DNA of 64,000 nt from G025836975 sp048751585. Its GTDB lineage: Bacteria > Pseudomonadota > Gammaproteobacteria > Burkholderiales > Burkholderiaceae_B. The position numbers and the translations under genes are program-made. The notes beneath the pieces are model-generated. The model worked only from the letters and a program-made list of their open reading frames with translations, ran no database searches and was not told the origin of the DNA. Below are positions 44,278 through 54,302 of this stretch, in pieces (the first letter of the stretch is position 1; every line of letters starts with the position of its first letter). The stretch lies in assembly GCF_048751585.1 (NCBI RefSeq), contig NZ_JAZHOB010000009.1, positions 62,001-126,000 on the forward strand, read 5' to 3'.

Positions 44278-44735
44278 TGAACGCCGGCGACTGTCCTTTA
44301 TGCCTGAGCACGGGCGGCGACGAAATCTGGAGCAACGCGCTTGTTCGCGTCGTCGCGGTCGATGACCCCTTGCATCCCGGCTATACACGGGTAATCTGGC
44401 AAGAGCACATCGCCGAAATGACCCAGTTGCCGGCTCCCGCCCGGCAAACGCTCATGGAAGCGGTCTGGCGGGTCGAACAGGCGCAGCGCGATGTCCTGCA
44501 GCCGGACAAGATCAATCTGGCCCAATTCGGCAATATGGTGCCGCATCTTCACTGGCATGTCATTCCGCGCTGGGCGGGCGACAGCCACTTCCCAGAAGCC
44601 GTCTGGGCGCCGGCGCCCAGACGTTCCCCCGAGCAGCTTGCCGCCTGGCAGAACCGCAGTGCCCTTGTCCAGGCCCGCCTGCCCCAGTACCATGGCGCGC
44701 TCCGAAAGGCTTTTGCCCACTTCGTTGCATATTAG
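44274..44735 (+). CDS. HIT-family (histidine triad) protein
   Basis: This 153-residue nucleotide hydrolase or transferase is of the HIT superfamily. The triad motif is HLHWHVIPRW (His-x-His-x-His), preceded by NLAQFGNMVP. The N-terminal CPLCLSTGG could form half of a metal site. Its start overlaps the pap stop (ATGATG at 44274), which hints at a shared role in nucleotide metabolism. The exact nucleotide is unknown. Confidence 0.9.
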   Translation: MMNAGDCPLCLSTGGDEIWSNALVRVVAVDDPLHPGYTRVIWQEHIAEMTQLPAPARQTLMEAVWRVEQAQRDVLQPDKINLAQFGNMVPHLHWHVIPRWAGDSHFPEAVWAPAPRRSPEQLAAWQNRSALVQARLPQYHGALRKAFAHFVAY

Positions 44736-44739
44736 CAAC

Positions 44740-45026
44740 CTAGGGCTTACCCTAGATCGTTAATCCGTATATAATTCTGGCACTGCATTTTCCAAGCGTC
44801 GACATTTTCATACAGCACAAGCTGTCGCATAGCAGTTGACTGAGCTTTCAGCACCCATGTCGAACGCCATCGCTCCCTGACCCCCGAGCCTTTCGCCGCG
44901 TCTTTCAAGACAAACGCTGCACTTTAGGTTGATTCGGTCGGCACGATGCTCCAATCAACCAGCGCAACGGGCTAACTTCCCCTGCCTAGCGCTATGTGTA
45001 TGCCGTTTCTTCGGCAAAGGATACTC
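44740..45026 (+). promoter_or_regulatory. Promoter and long structured leader of the RhlE-type helicase
   Basis: TATAAT at 44771-44776 is a good -10 box; a weak -35 (TTACCC, 44747-44752) lies 18 bp upstream, within the hairpin CTAGGG-CTTA-CCCTAG (44740-44755) that may end the HIT transcript. Between this promoter and the ATG at 45027 lie about 245 bp without a gene. A dyad GGTTGATT (44927-44934) with AATCAACC (44953-44960) is visible there. A long leader is common for cold-shock RNA helicase genes, so post-transcriptional control is plausible. Confidence 0.5.
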
Positions 45027-46736
<1,710 letters not shown>

Positions 46737-46748
46737 GCAGCCAGCAGC

Positions 46749-46809
46749 GCCGGCCTAGGCCGGCACGGCAACAAACAAGCCCCGCGCATTATGGCGGGGC
46801 TTGTTTGTT
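46749..46809. terminator. Bidirectional terminator after the helicase gene
   Basis: A 16-bp perfect stem (46770-46785 with 46794-46809) has an 8-nt loop, begins with A-rich sequence and ends with TTGTTTGTT. It serves the rightward helicase gene and the leftward cupin gene. Just before it is the perfect 16-bp palindrome GCCGGCCTAGGCCGGC (46749-46764). Confidence 0.88.
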
Positions 46810-46828
46810 CCTGGGGGTGTTGCCGCGA

Positions 46829-47158
46829 CTAATCGACGATGAACAGCTTGGCTCCGTGCACGGTGCTGGAGCGATGAGCCTCTGCGCCGTCCGCCACCTG
46901 ATAGCTCATTCCCGGAGTCAGCACGAACGTTCGGCCGTCGGCCAGCTCGGTGTGCAACTGGCCTTCAAGGCAAAGCAATATGTGGCCTTTGGAGCACCAG
47001 TGGTCGGCAAGATAGCCGGTCGAATACTCCACCATCCGTACCCGGACTTCACCGAACATGCGTGTCTGCCAGTAGGCGGTGCCTGTGTCGCCCTTGTGTT
47101 CGGTTTTTTCCACTGTCGACCAGTCAGTGGTTCCAAACGGGATGTGCTGTAGTTGCAT
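46829..47158 (-). CDS. Small cupin-fold protein (DHCW-type)
   Basis: This 109-residue single cupin barrel has metal-site-like residues in DHWCSKGHILLCLEGQL, matching the so-called DHCW-motif cupin proteins of unknown function. GMSYQVADGAEAHRS is the second cupin motif. The ATG at 47158 is the only good start. It is convergent with the helicase and separated from the next gene on the other strand by 121 bp. No substrate can be assigned. Confidence 0.8.
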   Translation of the reverse strand: MQLQHIPFGTTDWSTVEKTEHKGDTGTAYWQTRMFGEVRVRMVEYSTGYLADHWCSKGHILLCLEGQLHTELADGRTFVLTPGMSYQVADGAEAHRSSTVHGAKLFIVD

Positions 47159-47279
47159 TCGAGGTATCGACTCCGGGTGATTTGCCGAAAGGTGAGTGCC
47201 GCATAAGCGGTTATTCTAGCTTGAGGCCGATGCGGGCCGTCATGCCGCCCCCCTATTCCGGCCTCGCTACAATAGCGAA

Positions 47280-47447
47280 ATGAAACAACTCGTCCGTAAG
47301 CCCCTCCTGCTGGCTTTCCTGTTGTCCATACCCTTATGGATCGTCTTCGACAACTACCTGGTTGCCGGCATGGCGGCATTGCTGGCGGCTTTCCTGGCCG
47401 CCATGTGCCACGCGCTATATGCCTTGGGCAAAAAGAAACGCCAATGA
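47280..47447 (+). CDS. Small membrane protein, 55 residues
   Basis: I translated this short gene by hand. It begins MKQLVRKPLLLAFLLSIPLW, with an N-terminal basic segment and hydrophobic helix, then a second hydrophobic helix (VAGMAALLAAFLAAMC), and ends with a basic tail GKKKRQ. This gives two predicted inner-membrane helices with both ends cytoplasmic. The stop overlaps the methyltransferase start in ATGA (47444-47447), so the two genes are translated together. The function is unknown. Coupling and codon use like its neighbours support a real gene. Confidence 0.75.
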   Translation: MKQLVRKPLLLAFLLSIPLWIVFDNYLVAGMAALLAAFLAAMCHALYALGKKKRQ

Positions 47448-48709
47448 ATACTGCTTCCATCGTGCCAGCCGGACTGCCCGCGCTGGACGCTGCTTCCGAA
47501 CAGCACCGGCTGGCGGTAGAAAAACATCTGATCCAGCGGATTCTTGCCACGGACTCCGGCTTTCTGCCGTTCGAGCAATGGATGGATCTGGCGCTCTATG
47601 CGCCGGGGCTTGGCTACTATGCGGCCGGCAGCGTCAAATTCGGGGGAGATCTGCCCATCGGCGACTTCGCCACCGCGCCCGAGCTTACGCCTCTGTTCGG
47701 CCACGTCCTGGCCAATCAAGCCGCGCAAGTGCTGCAAGCTTGCGGCTCGGCTACCCTGCTGGAGTTCGGGGCCGGTTCGGGCGCCTTGGCCGCAACCATC
47801 ATCCCCGCCTTGCGGCGGCTGGGGATAGAACCTGAGTACCAGATACTGGAAGTATCCGCCGACCTGCGGGCGCGCCAGCAGGCAAGGCTGGCGCCCCTGA
47901 ATGCCAAAGTGAAATGGCTATCGGCCCTGCCGGAAACGTTTTCGGGTTGCGTGCTGGCCAACGAAGTGCTGGACGCCATGCCCGTCACGCTTTTTCGCTG
48001 GGATGAGAACGGCACACTGATGGAGATCGGCGTAAGCCTGGCCGGCGCGGATACGGCGCGGGACAAGGCCACGGCTGATGCGCAGGAAAGCGCAGCGGCC
48101 GCCGCGGCACCCTTCAAATGGGTGGAAAGGCCAGCCCCTTCGGCATTGCGGCAAGCCATGACTCAGCGCATGCCGCCCTTGCCCGGCTACCAATCCGAAA
48201 TCAACTTGCGGGCCGAAGCCTGGGTCGCCCAGATGGGCCTGTGGTTGCGGCGCGGCGCCGCTTTGCTGATCGACTACGGTTTCCCACAGCGCGAGTACTA
48301 CCATCCGCAGCGCAAAGAGGGCACGCTCATGTGCCACTTCCGCCATCATGCGCACAGTCAGCCCCTGATTTATGCGGGACTGCAGGACATCACCGCGCAC
48401 GTCGACTTCACCGCCATGGCGGACGCCGCGTTGGAAGGCGGCCTGGACGTGCTGGGCTACACCTCGCAGGCACGCTTCCTGATGAATGCCGGACTGGGAG
48501 AAGCTCTGGCCGCGTCAGGCGGCATGGCGCAGCAAACCGACGCCGACGATGCCAAGGCAACGGCATCCCGCGTAAGCAACATGTCAGCCGCCCAGAAGCT
48601 GATATCGGAAGCGGAAATGGGCGAACTATTCAAAGTGCTGGCTATCGGACGCGGGCTGGACCAGGCTTTGATCGGGTTCATGCGCGGCGACCGCCGCGAC
48701 CGCTTATAG
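47444..48709 (+). CDS. MidA/NDUFAF7-like class I SAM-dependent methyltransferase
   Basis: This 421-residue protein is homologous to MidA/NDUFAF7, the mitochondrial methyltransferase of complex I assembly. SAM-binding motif I is LEFGAGSGALAATII, preceded by the family's FLPFEQWMDLALYAPGLGYY and FATAPELTPLFGH. ANEVLDAMPV and LLIDYGFPQREYYHPQRK are also diagnostic. Bacterial members are common but their substrate is not settled. I start at the ATG at 47444, coupled with the small membrane protein gene. It is convergent with cca. Confidence 0.87.
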   Translation: MNTASIVPAGLPALDAASEQHRLAVEKHLIQRILATDSGFLPFEQWMDLALYAPGLGYYAAGSVKFGGDLPIGDFATAPELTPLFGHVLANQAAQVLQACGSATLLEFGAGSGALAATIIPALRRLGIEPEYQILEVSADLRARQQARLAPLNAKVKWLSALPETFSGCVLANEVLDAMPVTLFRWDENGTLMEIGVSLAGADTARDKATADAQESAAAAAAPFKWVERPAPSALRQAMTQRMPPLPGYQSEINLRAEAWVAQMGLWLRRGAALLIDYGFPQREYYHPQRKEGTLMCHFRHHAHSQPLIYAGLQDITAHVDFTAMADAALEGGLDVLGYTSQARFLMNAGLGEALAASGGMAQQTDADDAKATASRVSNMSAAQKLISEAEMGELFKVLAIGRGLDQALIGFMRGDRRDRL

Positions 48710-48731
48710 CCTGTGGCGCGCCAGGAAAGGT

Positions 48732-49859
48732 TCAGGGGGCATCCCGCAGGGCGGCCAGGCGAGCCTCATGCACAGCCTGCTTGATGCGCGCCGGCTGGCC
48801 CTGCAGCGTCCTGGCTATGGCCCCCGCATCGACGGCGCGGACGGCGGCCATGCGTGCGCGCCAGGCCTGCTGATCCACCTTGGCCGCACAAGACGCGGCC
48901 GCAAGCAGAGCAAGGAAGCGATCGGGTTTGCGCAAGGCATCGCAGCGCTCCATAAGTTCCAGCCATCGGGCCTGCCGGTTTGCCTCCTTGCCCTCATGTT
49001 CGACGGTGGCCAGCACGACCGGCAGCAGCCTGGCATAGTCCTGGCATTCGCTGGGCGCACGCACCTGTCGGCCTATGCTTGCGGGATCGTCGGACAGCCG
49101 GCATGCCAGCGCAAAGCGCGCGGCCAAGTCCAGGCCCTTGTCAGCCGCGCAGGCCAATTCGGCGCTCGTCTTCTTGTCTTCGAACAACAGGCCCCGCAAA
49201 ACGCGGGATAAGGCGCCCGCCGACTCAAGCACCTGGAACAGGCGTCCGGGATGATCGCTCATCAGCCCCTTGGCGACCTCGCGCCACACGCGTTCGGGCA
49301 CCAGCGCATCCACTTCGCCATCGTCCACCAGCCTGCGAGCCAGCGCCAGGGTTTCCGGCGCAATGGAAAAATCATGGAAGCGGGCGGCAAACCGCGCCAG
49401 CCTGAGCAGGCGCACGGGGTCTTCGGCAAAGGCCTGTCCCACATGGCGCAGAACCTTGCGCCGGATATCCGACTGCCCATCCAGGGGATCGACCAGCCTG
49501 CCATCCGGCGCCTGGGCAATGGCGTTGATGGTCAGGTCGCGGCGCTGCAAATCGTCTTCCAGCTTGACGTCGGTGCCGGTATAGAAGGTGAAGCCCTTGT
49601 AGCCCTTGCCCGATTTTCGCTCGGTGCGGGCCAGCGCGTACTCTTCTTTGCTGCGCGGATGCAGAAAAACGGGAAAGTCGCCGCCCACCGGAAGGAATCC
49701 GCGCTTGGCCATCTCGTCGGGCGTGGCGCCCACCACCACCCAATCCCGATCGCCCGCGGGCAGATTCAGCAGGGCATCACGCACGGCTCCGCCAACGATA
49801 TACACGTCCAGCCCGGCTGTGGCCGGATCCTGGACGGAGGCCTTGCCCGGCGCCGTCAA
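48732..49859 (-). CDS. cca: CCA-adding tRNA nucleotidyltransferase
   Basis: This 375-residue class II nucleotidyltransferase adds CCA to tRNA 3' ends. The head domain has YIVGGAVRDALLNLPAGDRDWVV with the catalytic Asp pair in the GDRDWVV stretch, followed by RRDLTINAIA and DPVRLLRLARFAARF. No C-terminal HD phosphohydrolase domain is present (multifunctional E. coli Cca is about 410 residues), so it appears to be the simpler form. Translation probably begins at TTG (49859), overlapping the slt stop in TTGA. A start at a downstream GTG would remove part of the first strand. Confidence 0.88.
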   Translation of the reverse strand: MTAPGKASVQDPATAGLDVYIVGGAVRDALLNLPAGDRDWVVVGATPDEMAKRGFLPVGGDFPVFLHPRSKEEYALARTERKSGKGYKGFTFYTGTDVKLEDDLQRRDLTINAIAQAPDGRLVDPLDGQSDIRRKVLRHVGQAFAEDPVRLLRLARFAARFHDFSIAPETLALARRLVDDGEVDALVPERVWREVAKGLMSDHPGRLFQVLESAGALSRVLRGLLFEDKKTSAELACAADKGLDLAARFALACRLSDDPASIGRQVRAPSECQDYARLLPVVLATVEHEGKEANRQARWLELMERCDALRKPDRFLALLAAASCAAKVDQQAWRARMAAVRAVDAGAIARTLQGQPARIKQAVHEARLAALRDAP

Positions 49860-51979
49860 GGCAGATCGACCTTTTTATTGGCCGCGGGCGATATGGTCCC
49901 CAGGCGCTGCTTGAGCGACTGCGGCTTGCCCGAGAACATCATGGCGTAATACGTTGCATTGGACATGACGTTCTTGACGTACAAACGGGTCTCCGTGAAC
50001 GGTATGGTCTCCGCGAAAATGGCGCCTTCCACCGGCCCGGCCAGCTTGGAACGCCATTGCACCGGCCGCCGCGGGCCCGCGTTGTAGCCGGCCGTGGCCA
50101 GCACTTGCGATCCGTTCAGATCGTTCAGCACCATGCTAAGGTAGTTCGTACCCAGCACCGTATTGGTATCGAAATCGTTGACCGACGATGGCGTGAAGTC
50201 TTTCATGCCTATCTTGCGGGCGACCCAGCGCGCTGTGGCCGGCATCAATTGCATCAGGCCCGACGCCCCCACCCGCGAACGCGCATCGGTAATGAAGCGC
50301 GACTCTTGGCGGATCAGCCCATAGACCCAGGCAGGGTCCAGGTTGATCAGGCGCGCCTTCTCTGTCACCCGCCCTTCGAACGGCGCGATGAAGCGCTGCG
50401 AAAAATCGACTTCCTTCTGGGTCTGCAAGGATGTGTTCACAACCCGATCGTAGATATGCTCTTGCCGGGCAAGCTCGGCCGCCGCCAGCAACTGGCGGTC
50501 GGTCATGCCCCGAAGGGCGTAGTTCCATTCCGGCACGGCCTCGGGGCGCCAGCCCAGATCGAATAAGGCAATGGCGCGTTGCAAGCCCGGATTCTGGCGG
50601 GCCAGCAGCAACTCGCCCGTCGTGACCGCTGCGGGCGCCTGCGGTATCGAAGGCGTCTGGCCCAGCTCTTCGCTGGCCAGTTGTCCGTAGAAATTAAGCT
50701 CGCCGGCAATCGACTGGAAATACTTCGTGGCGGCTTCCTGGTTGCCTTGCGCGCGCAGCGCCCGCCCGTACCAATACATCCAGACCGGTTCGGCCGCCTG
50801 CTGCGCCGACATGCGCCGTATCGACTTGGCCACCCATTCCCAATCGATGCGCGCTTGGCGCAACTCGGAGCGCACCTGCCAGGCGTGGTTGTAATCGGTC
50901 AAGCGGGCATTGCCCGAACGGCGGTACCAGTCGACGGCATTCAGTTCCACATTCAGGGCGGCCACCAATCCGAACTGGCTCCAGACCCATTGCAGATTGG
51001 ACTTGGGCAGCGCCTTGGACCACTCACGCTCGACATAGGCGGCGTTCTGCTCGCGATCGGAGCCGTAGGCCAGGCGCGACAAGGCGATGGTGACCAGCTC
51101 GGTATCGTTGCGGGATTTGGGCGGCTTGCGGCCAGCCAGCCACTTCTTGGGATTCTTCATGAGAGCCGCGTACTGCACCATCTCGGCGGCATCGAACATA
51201 ATGGCCGCCAGCCGCTGCGCATTGCCGGTCTTGCTGGTTTCAAGCGTTGCCCGCAACAAGGGCTCAAGCTCTTTCCAGCCGACGATCTTGCTGTTTTCGA
51301 ATTCGTCCAGCATGGTCCAGCAGGCCCGATTGGGCTGGAAGGCATCCATAGCCTGAGCGGCCTTGATACGCTGGCCGGTCATATGTTGCGCCAGCAGCAG
51401 CGAACACGTTTCCTGTGCGTTGCTGTTGACCACCGGCCCCAGGCGGGCCGCCAGCGCATAATTGCCGGCGCGCGTCGCCGCCACCAGCCAGTCGCCCTTC
51501 AGCCGATCGGCCAGATAGCCGTTGGGGTGCGCCTGCATGAACTGCTGCATTTCCTGGTCCGGCACAGGCTGTGTGCTGTCGTGCAGCTTCTGGCGCAGCA
51601 GCCAATACTCGGCGTAAGTGCCGAGCACCGGATCGGACTTGGCAATAGGCACCAGTGTTTCAAGCACGGCCCACTGTTTTTTCTGCATCGCCTCACGCGC
51701 CCGGACAACCGCCTGGCGGGACTGCGGCGGCGTCACCAGCGTGATGGTGTCCGGCTGCGCCGCAGGCGCGGGCACGGCCCCCGGCAATGCAGCCACTTGT
51801 ATTGCGCCCGCCGCATCCATCGGCGCTAAAGACTGACGCAGATCGGCGCCGACCTGCGCGGGTGCGCCGGCATTTGCCGAATCGGCCGGCCGCTCCGCCC
51901 CCGCGCACCCCACCAATCCCACCGTAAGCGCAAGCCAAAGACTGACGCGCGAGCGGCGCGAGAGCAGCATGCCGGACAT
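49856..51979 (-). CDS. slt: Soluble lytic murein transglycosylase (Slt70 type)
   Basis: This protein of about 707 residues has a lipoprotein-like signal (LWLALTVGLVGCAG), an Ala/Pro-rich linker, a long alpha-superhelical region made of repeats, and a C-terminal SLT domain. The catalytic glutamate is in GLIRQESRF. Fold motifs GLMQLMPATARWVARKIG, LGTNYLSMVL and TAGYNAGPRRPVQW follow. It cleaves peptidoglycan in the periplasm. I choose the ATG at 51979 because it puts the signal at the N-terminus; ATG at 52018 or 51970 are alternatives. It is divergent from the cyclo-ligase gene. Confidence 0.9.
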   Translation of the reverse strand: MSGMLLSRRSRVSLWLALTVGLVGCAGAERPADSANAGAPAQVGADLRQSLAPMDAAGAIQVAALPGAVPAPAAQPDTITLVTPPQSRQAVVRAREAMQKKQWAVLETLVPIAKSDPVLGTYAEYWLLRQKLHDSTQPVPDQEMQQFMQAHPNGYLADRLKGDWLVAATRAGNYALAARLGPVVNSNAQETCSLLLAQHMTGQRIKAAQAMDAFQPNRACWTMLDEFENSKIVGWKELEPLLRATLETSKTGNAQRLAAIMFDAAEMVQYAALMKNPKKWLAGRKPPKSRNDTELVTIALSRLAYGSDREQNAAYVEREWSKALPKSNLQWVWSQFGLVAALNVELNAVDWYRRSGNARLTDYNHAWQVRSELRQARIDWEWVAKSIRRMSAQQAAEPVWMYWYGRALRAQGNQEAATKYFQSIAGELNFYGQLASEELGQTPSIPQAPAAVTTGELLLARQNPGLQRAIALFDLGWRPEAVPEWNYALRGMTDRQLLAAAELARQEHIYDRVVNTSLQTQKEVDFSQRFIAPFEGRVTEKARLINLDPAWVYGLIRQESRFITDARSRVGASGLMQLMPATARWVARKIGMKDFTPSSVNDFDTNTVLGTNYLSMVLNDLNGSQVLATAGYNAGPRRPVQWRSKLAGPVEGAIFAETIPFTETRLYVKNVMSNATYYAMMFSGKPQSLKQRLGTISPAANKKVDLP

Positions 51980-52047
51980 GTTCCGGGTTTTCTGATACCG
52001 TTGTCTATTGGTTAACATCGTGATTTGATTCCACTTGACATCGCCCC

Positions 52048-52680
52048 ATGAATAACAACACAGAGAATAACGCAGTCCCGCTAAGGACACGATTAAAACA
52101 GTTGCGCGCCGCACAGAATCCGGTCGATCGCAACCGCGGAGCGTTGCTGATCAGGGGCCGCTTGTTTACCTGGCTGGCCACTGCGCGCACCCGGCTGCGC
52201 GATGCCGGCAGACCGGCTCCGCAAAATATTGCCGCTTTCTGGTCCACTGGCGATGAGCCCCAATTGCAGCCATTGCTGCAGCAATGGGTCGAAGAAGAAG
52301 GATACCGCGTATCCCTGCCCGTCGTCACCGCTGACAACGCTCCGTTGCATTTCAAACTATGGACGCCCGGCGCGCCCATGCAGGAAGGCGCCTACGGCAT
52401 ACAAGAACCCGTGGGCGAGCCCGCCCCGCTACCCGACCTGATCCTGGTCCCCACCCTGGGCTACACCCGCCAGGGCGATCGCATCGGCTACGGAAAAGGC
52501 TATTACGACCGCACCCTGGCCGCCATGAAAGCGCAAGGCCATGCCTTCACCAGCATAGGCATCGCCTGGGCCACCGGCGACCTGTCTAACGAAGCCCACA
52601 CACCCGCCCCACACGACGTCCGCCTGGACTCCATCCTGACCGACAAAGGCTGGGCCGTTCCCGCCCCTGTATTGGGCTGA
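52048..52680 (+). CDS. 5-formyltetrahydrofolate cyclo-ligase
   Basis: This 210-residue enzyme converts 5-formyl-THF to methenyl-THF with ATP. The signature near the C-terminus is RIGYGKGYYDRTLA, with PDLILVPTLGYTRQGDRIG in front of it. The N-terminal LRTRLKQLRAAQ helix is of normal kind. It lies near metF and thus in the same folate-methyl region, but on its own promoter, with its start close to that of slt. Confidence 0.9.
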   Translation: MNNNTENNAVPLRTRLKQLRAAQNPVDRNRGALLIRGRLFTWLATARTRLRDAGRPAPQNIAAFWSTGDEPQLQPLLQQWVEEEGYRVSLPVVTADNAPLHFKLWTPGAPMQEGAYGIQEPVGEPAPLPDLILVPTLGYTRQGDRIGYGKGYYDRTLAAMKAQGHAFTSIGIAWATGDLSNEAHTPAPHDVRLDSILTDKGWAVPAPVLG

Positions 52681-53047
52681 GCCGGTTCCAAGAAACTGGC
52701 CAATCCCACGAAAACAAAACCAAGCCAGAAAAAGCGACCCATCATCAGCCCCTTACGGAGCGAGCGTCCGGGTGGGGCGGGGCGCCGGCGGTAGGCGGGC
52801 GCCGCGTGCTGACGAAGGGAAGGCGGGGGATGTCGGCGGACGCTGTCTGACCGGAGCGAAGCGCAGGGAGTTCGTCCGCCGCCCGCCTGTACGAGGCAGG
52901 CGCGGAAACAAGCACGCCGTGCCGGCGCCCCGCCCCACCCGGACGCCCGCGTTCAAAAGCGCGAGAGGTTGCCGCGATCAGACACCCACGCTTCAAAGCC
53001 GCGGCGATTATCACCTTGAACAGGCATCAGAGACGAGCAGCATCAAC
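52681..53047. repeat. Intergenic GC-rich element with 26-bp inverted repeats (52764-52946)
   Basis: Between the convergent ends of the cyclo-ligase and metF genes, a 183-bp block has perfect 26-bp inverted arms (52764-52789 and 52921-52946). Two further 9-bp pairs lie inside: 52793-52801 with 52880-52888, and 52834-52842 with 52873-52881. The core has TGTCGGCGGACGCTG and GGAGTTCGTCCGCCG. I recall similar blocks as dispersed intergenic repeats in Burkholderiales, but I cannot confirm that here. Overlapping frames in both strands show no protein-like features. The flanks (52681-52763, 52947-53047) hold nothing else I can name. Confidence 0.7.
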
Positions 53048-53887
53048 TTACCCCAAGCGCAACTGCTTCCAGATCCCCATCGTCACTTCCGCATTATTCA
53101 GCGTATAAAAATGCAGCCCGGGCGCTCCGCTGTCCAATAGATCCTGCGACAGCCTGGAAATCACATCCATCCCGAACGCCTTGATGGACGCCTTGTCGTC
53201 ACCGAAATCCGTCAGCCGCAAACGCATCCATCGCGGAATCTCCGCCCCGCACATATTCGAAAAGCGGGCCAGTTGCGAATAATTGGTGATCGGCATGATG
53301 CCCGGAACGATGGGAAGGTCCACGCCCCTGGCGCGCACCCGCTCCACAAAATCATGGTACGCGTCCGCATTGAAAAAATACTGCGTGATCGCGCTATCCG
53401 CGCCCGCCTTCACCTTCTCGATGAAATGGTCCAGATCCGCCGCCGCGCTGGAGGCCTGCGGATGCACCTCCGGGTAGGCCGCGACTTCGATGTGGAACCA
53501 ATCGCCGCTGTGCCGACGGATGAACTCCACCAACTGGCTGGCATAGTGCAGCTCGCCCGCATCGCCGCCCATGCCCGACGGCAAATCGCCGCGCAACGCC
53601 ACAATACGCTTGATACCCAGCTGGCGATAGGAATCCAGAATATCGGCCAGCACGGCGCGCGTCGCGCCTATGCACGACAGATGCGGCGCCGCATCGCAGC
53701 CCAGGTTCTGCATCAGGCGGACCGTATCGGCCGTACCCGACCGCGTTGAACCGCCCGCACCGAAGGTAACGCTTACATACGCCGGATGCAAAGCCAGCAA
53801 CTGCTTGGCCGAGCGCACCAGCTTTTCCTGCGCCGCGATATCGCGCGGCGGGAAAAACTCCAAACTTATAGCCTGCTTACTACTCAT
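53048..53887 (-). CDS. metF: 5,10-methylenetetrahydrofolate reductase
   Basis: This 279-residue FAD enzyme makes 5-methyl-THF for methionine synthesis. The N-terminal ISLEFFPPR, TFGAGGSTR, LSCIGATR, ALRGDLPSG (FAD-binding Asp) and the later ITQYFFNADAYHDFVE and VPGIMPITNYSQL are diagnostic. I start at the ATG at 53887, which overlaps the holin-like gene's stop in ATGA. The order ahcY, holin-like, metF makes a methyl-cycle operon beginning with the SAH riboswitch. Confidence 0.94.
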   Translation of the reverse strand: MSSKQAISLEFFPPRDIAAQEKLVRSAKQLLALHPAYVSVTFGAGGSTRSGTADTVRLMQNLGCDAAPHLSCIGATRAVLADILDSYRQLGIKRIVALRGDLPSGMGGDAGELHYASQLVEFIRRHSGDWFHIEVAAYPEVHPQASSAAADLDHFIEKVKAGADSAITQYFFNADAYHDFVERVRARGVDLPIVPGIMPITNYSQLARFSNMCGAEIPRWMRLRLTDFGDDKASIKAFGMDVISRLSQDLLDSGAPGLHFYTLNNAEVTMGIWKQLRLG

Positions 53888-54222
53888 GAAGCCAACAACC
53901 TGGATAAAAGACCCGACACGATGCTGTAGATGAAAGCCCCCAGCAGAGCCCACCAGAAGCCATTGACCTGGAAGCCCTTCAACACCGAGCCGGCGAACCA
54001 GAAGACCAGCGCGTTAAGCACCAGCAGGAACAAGCCCAGCGTCACGATGGTAATGGGCAAAGTCAGCAAAATAAGAACCGGCTTGACCAGCGTATTCAGC
54101 AACCCCAGCACCAATGCGGCGATCAGGGCCGAGCCAAAAGAGGCGACCGTGATGCCCGGCAGTATGTATGCCACGATCAGCAATGCAACGGCGTTCAGTA
54201 TCCAGACAAGAATGATTTCCAT
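53884..54222 (-). CDS. Phage holin family membrane protein (YvlD-like)
   Basis: This 112-residue inner-membrane protein has about four hydrophobic helices (ILVWILNAVALLIVAYIL at the start), the family's GLLNTLVKPVLILLTLPITI and the conserved NALVFWFAG. It belongs to the family named phage holin family (PF04020-like), whose chromosomal members are not holins of known function. ATG at 54222 with AAGGAG at good spacing is preferred over an upstream GTG. It is located between ahcY and metF, as in Bordetella-type genomes. Confidence 0.88.
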   Translation of the reverse strand: MEIILVWILNAVALLIVAYILPGITVASFGSALIAALVLGLLNTLVKPVLILLTLPITIVTLGLFLLVLNALVFWFAGSVLKGFQVNGFWWALLGAFIYSIVSGLLSRLLAS

Positions 54223-54302
54223 GACCAGCACTCCTTCGATAAGTCCTGCTTGAATCGCCGGGGCGGCGCCCCGGCGGCGTACTTGCCTACCGCAAATCCT
54301 GC

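Noticed and set aside
52745..53140. Small overlapping frames in the intergenic element
   Set aside because: They are Arg/Gly/Pro-rich on both strands, follow the inverted repeats, and show no start site or family motif; the block is better described as a repeat element.
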